NCBI RefSeq assembly: GCF_002846555.1
Contig: NZ_PJMS01000001.1
Location: 4,092,001 to 4,156,000, forward strand
Length of the DNA stretch: 64,000 nucleotides
DNA from: Aquimarina sp. MAR_2010_214
GTDB lineage: Bacteria > Bacteroidota > Bacteroidia > Flavobacteriales > Flavobacteriaceae
Reading direction: 5' to 3'
Positions 62,664-64,000 of the stretch are shown here, piece after piece. Each line of letters starts with the position of its first letter. Position 1 is the stretch's first letter. Under the pieces are notes generated by a model that did not search any database, was not told the origin of the DNA, and was given only the letters and a program-made list of their open reading frames with translations. A program made the translations under genes and the position numbers.

Positions 62664-62846
62664 TTACACACACACCATACAACTCATTGGTGCATCAGAG
62701 TAACAGGCTCCTCCTCCTCCAACGGGTTGTTCTGAAGGACCATTTTTACCTATAGTACGAAATGGATTCATTATGTTTCCTCCTTTAATAGCATTTAGTT
62801 GCGTAACATTCATTTTAATAAAACTTAACTTCTTTTTGTTTTTCAT
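62664..62846 (-). CDS. Lanthipeptide-type precursor peptide 3
   Basis: 60 residues. Leader MKNKKKLSFIKMNVTQLNA with IKGG, then the core NIMNPFRTIGKNGPSEQPVG ending GGGACYSDAPMSCMVCV. Three Cys lie in the last 13 residues and Ser/Thr are few, giving few ring options (Ser in YSDAPMSC, Thr in FRTIG). The leader has the KKLSxxKxNVxxLNxIKGG layout. It is downstream of LanC on the same strand and behind the operator copy at 62937-62975. It is the precursor nearest to the modification genes. Confidence 0.78.
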   Translation of the reverse strand: MKNKKKLSFIKMNVTQLNAIKGGNIMNPFRTIGKNGPSEQPVGGGGACYSDAPMSCMVCV

Positions 62847-63078
62847 GATATATATTTAAATTTAAACAAACATCAAAGCGCTTTGACAGAAACAAACATA
62901 GCTCACACCATAAGCTTAATGCAAATAGTAGTATTGGGTATTCTGGAAAAACGCTCGTTTTTCCAGAATTTCGACTTTTTTTTAAATTAAATGACAGGAA
63001 ATCTTACCACGAAGTAGTTAAAACAATCTTTTAAAGCTGTGGTTTTTGAAACTATTTGATTTTATATAGAAAAAGGAA
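62847..63078. other. Intergenic region with operator
   Basis: 232 bp. Holds the third operator copy; no gene. Confidence 0.45.
62937..62975 (-). promoter_or_regulatory. Candidate operator, copy 3 (14-bp inverted repeat)
   Basis: ATTCTGGAAAAACG (62940-62953) and CGTTTTTCCAGAAT (62956-62969) are perfect complements, followed by TTCGAC. TTCTGG and TTCCAG starts are 20 bp apart, as in copy 2. It lies ~90 bp upstream of precursor 3. Confidence 0.65.
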
Positions 63079-64000
63079 TTAACTAATTAAAAGGCACTCA
63101 TCCCATTTGGTTTCAAAAGGAGCCAAATAGGATATAATAGATAATCCGATACCTGCAACACCTTCAAGAAGGCTAACCTCATTTTTCCACTTTTCTTCCT
63201 CTGCTCCTCGCCATACCATATATCCTGCATATCCTTGTTCGTGTATTGCCATATCCAGCGCCTTCTGAGCCCAAAAATCAGAAGCTTCCTTAAATGCTAC
63301 ATCGTTTGTCTTTTTATATAAATAATTATAAATAAGAAGTATACCGTATGCTCCATGACATAATCCAGCATCCAGAACTCCTGCTTCTTCAATGTCTCTT
63401 CGTTGCGTAGAATATTTTAAAATCGCTATTGCTTCATCGCTAATTTGGGTATCTCCTAATATTTTACCAGCTCTATATATTGATATCCCAATCCCCAAAT
63501 CACCATAGCACCACGCTAGCCTTGAATTATTATCAACTACATCTTCATTAATAATCCAGTTTGGAAATGTAGCCGTCAGTGTTTTATCTTTATTTCTACA
63601 ATGCAATATATACTTTACCGTCTGCTCTAACATCTCTCTAACATCATCATAAAATTCTTTATGCTCTGCAATTCGAGACAGGAAATTTACCATACTTGAT
63701 ATTCCGTGTGATAAGCTTAAATTACAGCCGGTAATATCTTCTTTTTGCTTTAGCACAGATTCCCACCACATTCCAGAGTCATTCTTTTTTGATGATTTCT
63801 TAAGTTCTGCTATCAATTCATCCAGGTAATCCTTATACTTTGTTTTTGATTCTTCTGAAGTTACATTTTGATATCTTTTTAGAAAATAATATCCATACCC
63901 CATGGCACCATGCAGAAAATCATAATTCCCTGTTTTTATGTCTGCCCTCATTGCCTCTAACAAATAAGAATCTAAATCTGATGAAAGAAAATCATCATCC
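63079..64000 (-). CDS. lanC: LanC-like lanthionine cyclase (5' end outside window)
   Basis: 306 residues are visible and the frame remains open at base 64000, so the start is outside. LanC toroid repeats: YDFLHGAMGYGYYFLKRY, LSLSHGISSMVNFLSRI, WCYGDLGIGISIYRAG and LDAGLCHGAYGILLIYNYLY. The Cys in WCYGD and Cys-His in LCHG are the zinc ligands of lanthipeptide cyclases. The C-terminus ends LAPFETKWDECLLIS. It adds Cys thiols to dehydrated Ser/Thr. The partner dehydratase LanB is expected beyond the right edge. Confidence 0.9.
   Translation of the reverse strand, partial: DDDFLSSDLDSYLLEAMRADIKTGNYDFLHGAMGYGYYFLKRYQNVTSEESKTKYKDYLDELIAELKKSSKKNDSGMWWESVLKQKEDITGCNLSLSHGISSMVNFLSRIAEHKEFYDDVREMLEQTVKYILHCRNKDKTLTATFPNWIINEDVVDNNSRLAWCYGDLGIGISIYRAGKILGDTQISDEAIAILKYSTQRRDIEEAGVLDAGLCHGAYGILLIYNYLYKKTNDVAFKEASDFWAQKALDMAIHEQGYAGYMVWRGAEEEKWKNEVSLLEGVAGIGLSIISYLAPFETKWDECLLIS

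Overview
The window looks like a chromosome segment of a marine gliding flavobacterium (Bacteroidota, Flavobacteriaceae; the gene set would suit Aquimarina or a relative). The evidence is low GC, almost no Shine-Dalgarno sites, a few TAnnTTTG -7 elements, many SPII lipoproteins, a TonB receptor/DUF4249 pair, a type IX-secretion-like C-terminus, DUF285 surface repeats, a YfhO protein, and putative sulfonolipid genes. No tRNA, rRNA or CRISPR array was found.

Region 1 (1-6200) is an accessory island. It opens with the end of an IS110-family transposase. Three unrelated single-gene units follow, all on the minus strand. Each is bounded by its own short inverted repeat (R' before the gene, R'' after it), and imperfect hairpins separate the units. 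This is the layout of integron gene cassettes. The array abuts a tyrosine recombinase that lacks the extra helix of IntI, with a divergent zinc-ribbon gene beyond. I consider this integron-like system the most unusual DNA structure here.

Region 2 (6200-56700) is mostly core or semi-core genome. It holds an HU-like protein, a MOSC protein, a GH31 glycosidase, a nested phytase-like/GDPD secreted enzyme, a TonB receptor with its DUF4249 partner, an MBL hydrolase, Bcp, a TPR histidine kinase with LytTR regulator, Nth, an ECF sigma factor, UvrA and an amidohydrolase. It also holds two paralogous secreted proteins behind sigma-54-like promoters, a flippase, a DUF285 lipoprotein, a DUF4834/YfhO/glycosyltransferase operon, an alpha-oxoamine synthase next to a cysteine-synthase-like enzyme, an S9 peptidase, YbaB, YegP and a threonine aldolase. 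Two orphan double-glycine peptides (26039-26194 and 47908-48090) lie in this stretch. Many convergent gene pairs share long bidirectional hairpin terminators.

Region 3 (54990-64000) is a peptide natural-product locus. It contains a TPR/TM/AraC regulator, three lanthipeptide-type precursors with KKLxL-like leaders ending in GG, and two paralogous class-II-bacteriocin-like peptides with MR(D/E)L...VNG(G/A) leaders. It also contains a C39-peptidase ABC exporter, an HlyD adaptor, a small LuxR-type regulator and a LanC cyclase that runs off the right edge. An AATTCTrGAA-type motif precedes three of the precursors and looks like a common operator. The expected reading is that LanC and an off-window LanB modify the Ser/Thr/Cys cores, and the exporter cuts leaders after GG and secretes the products with HlyD.
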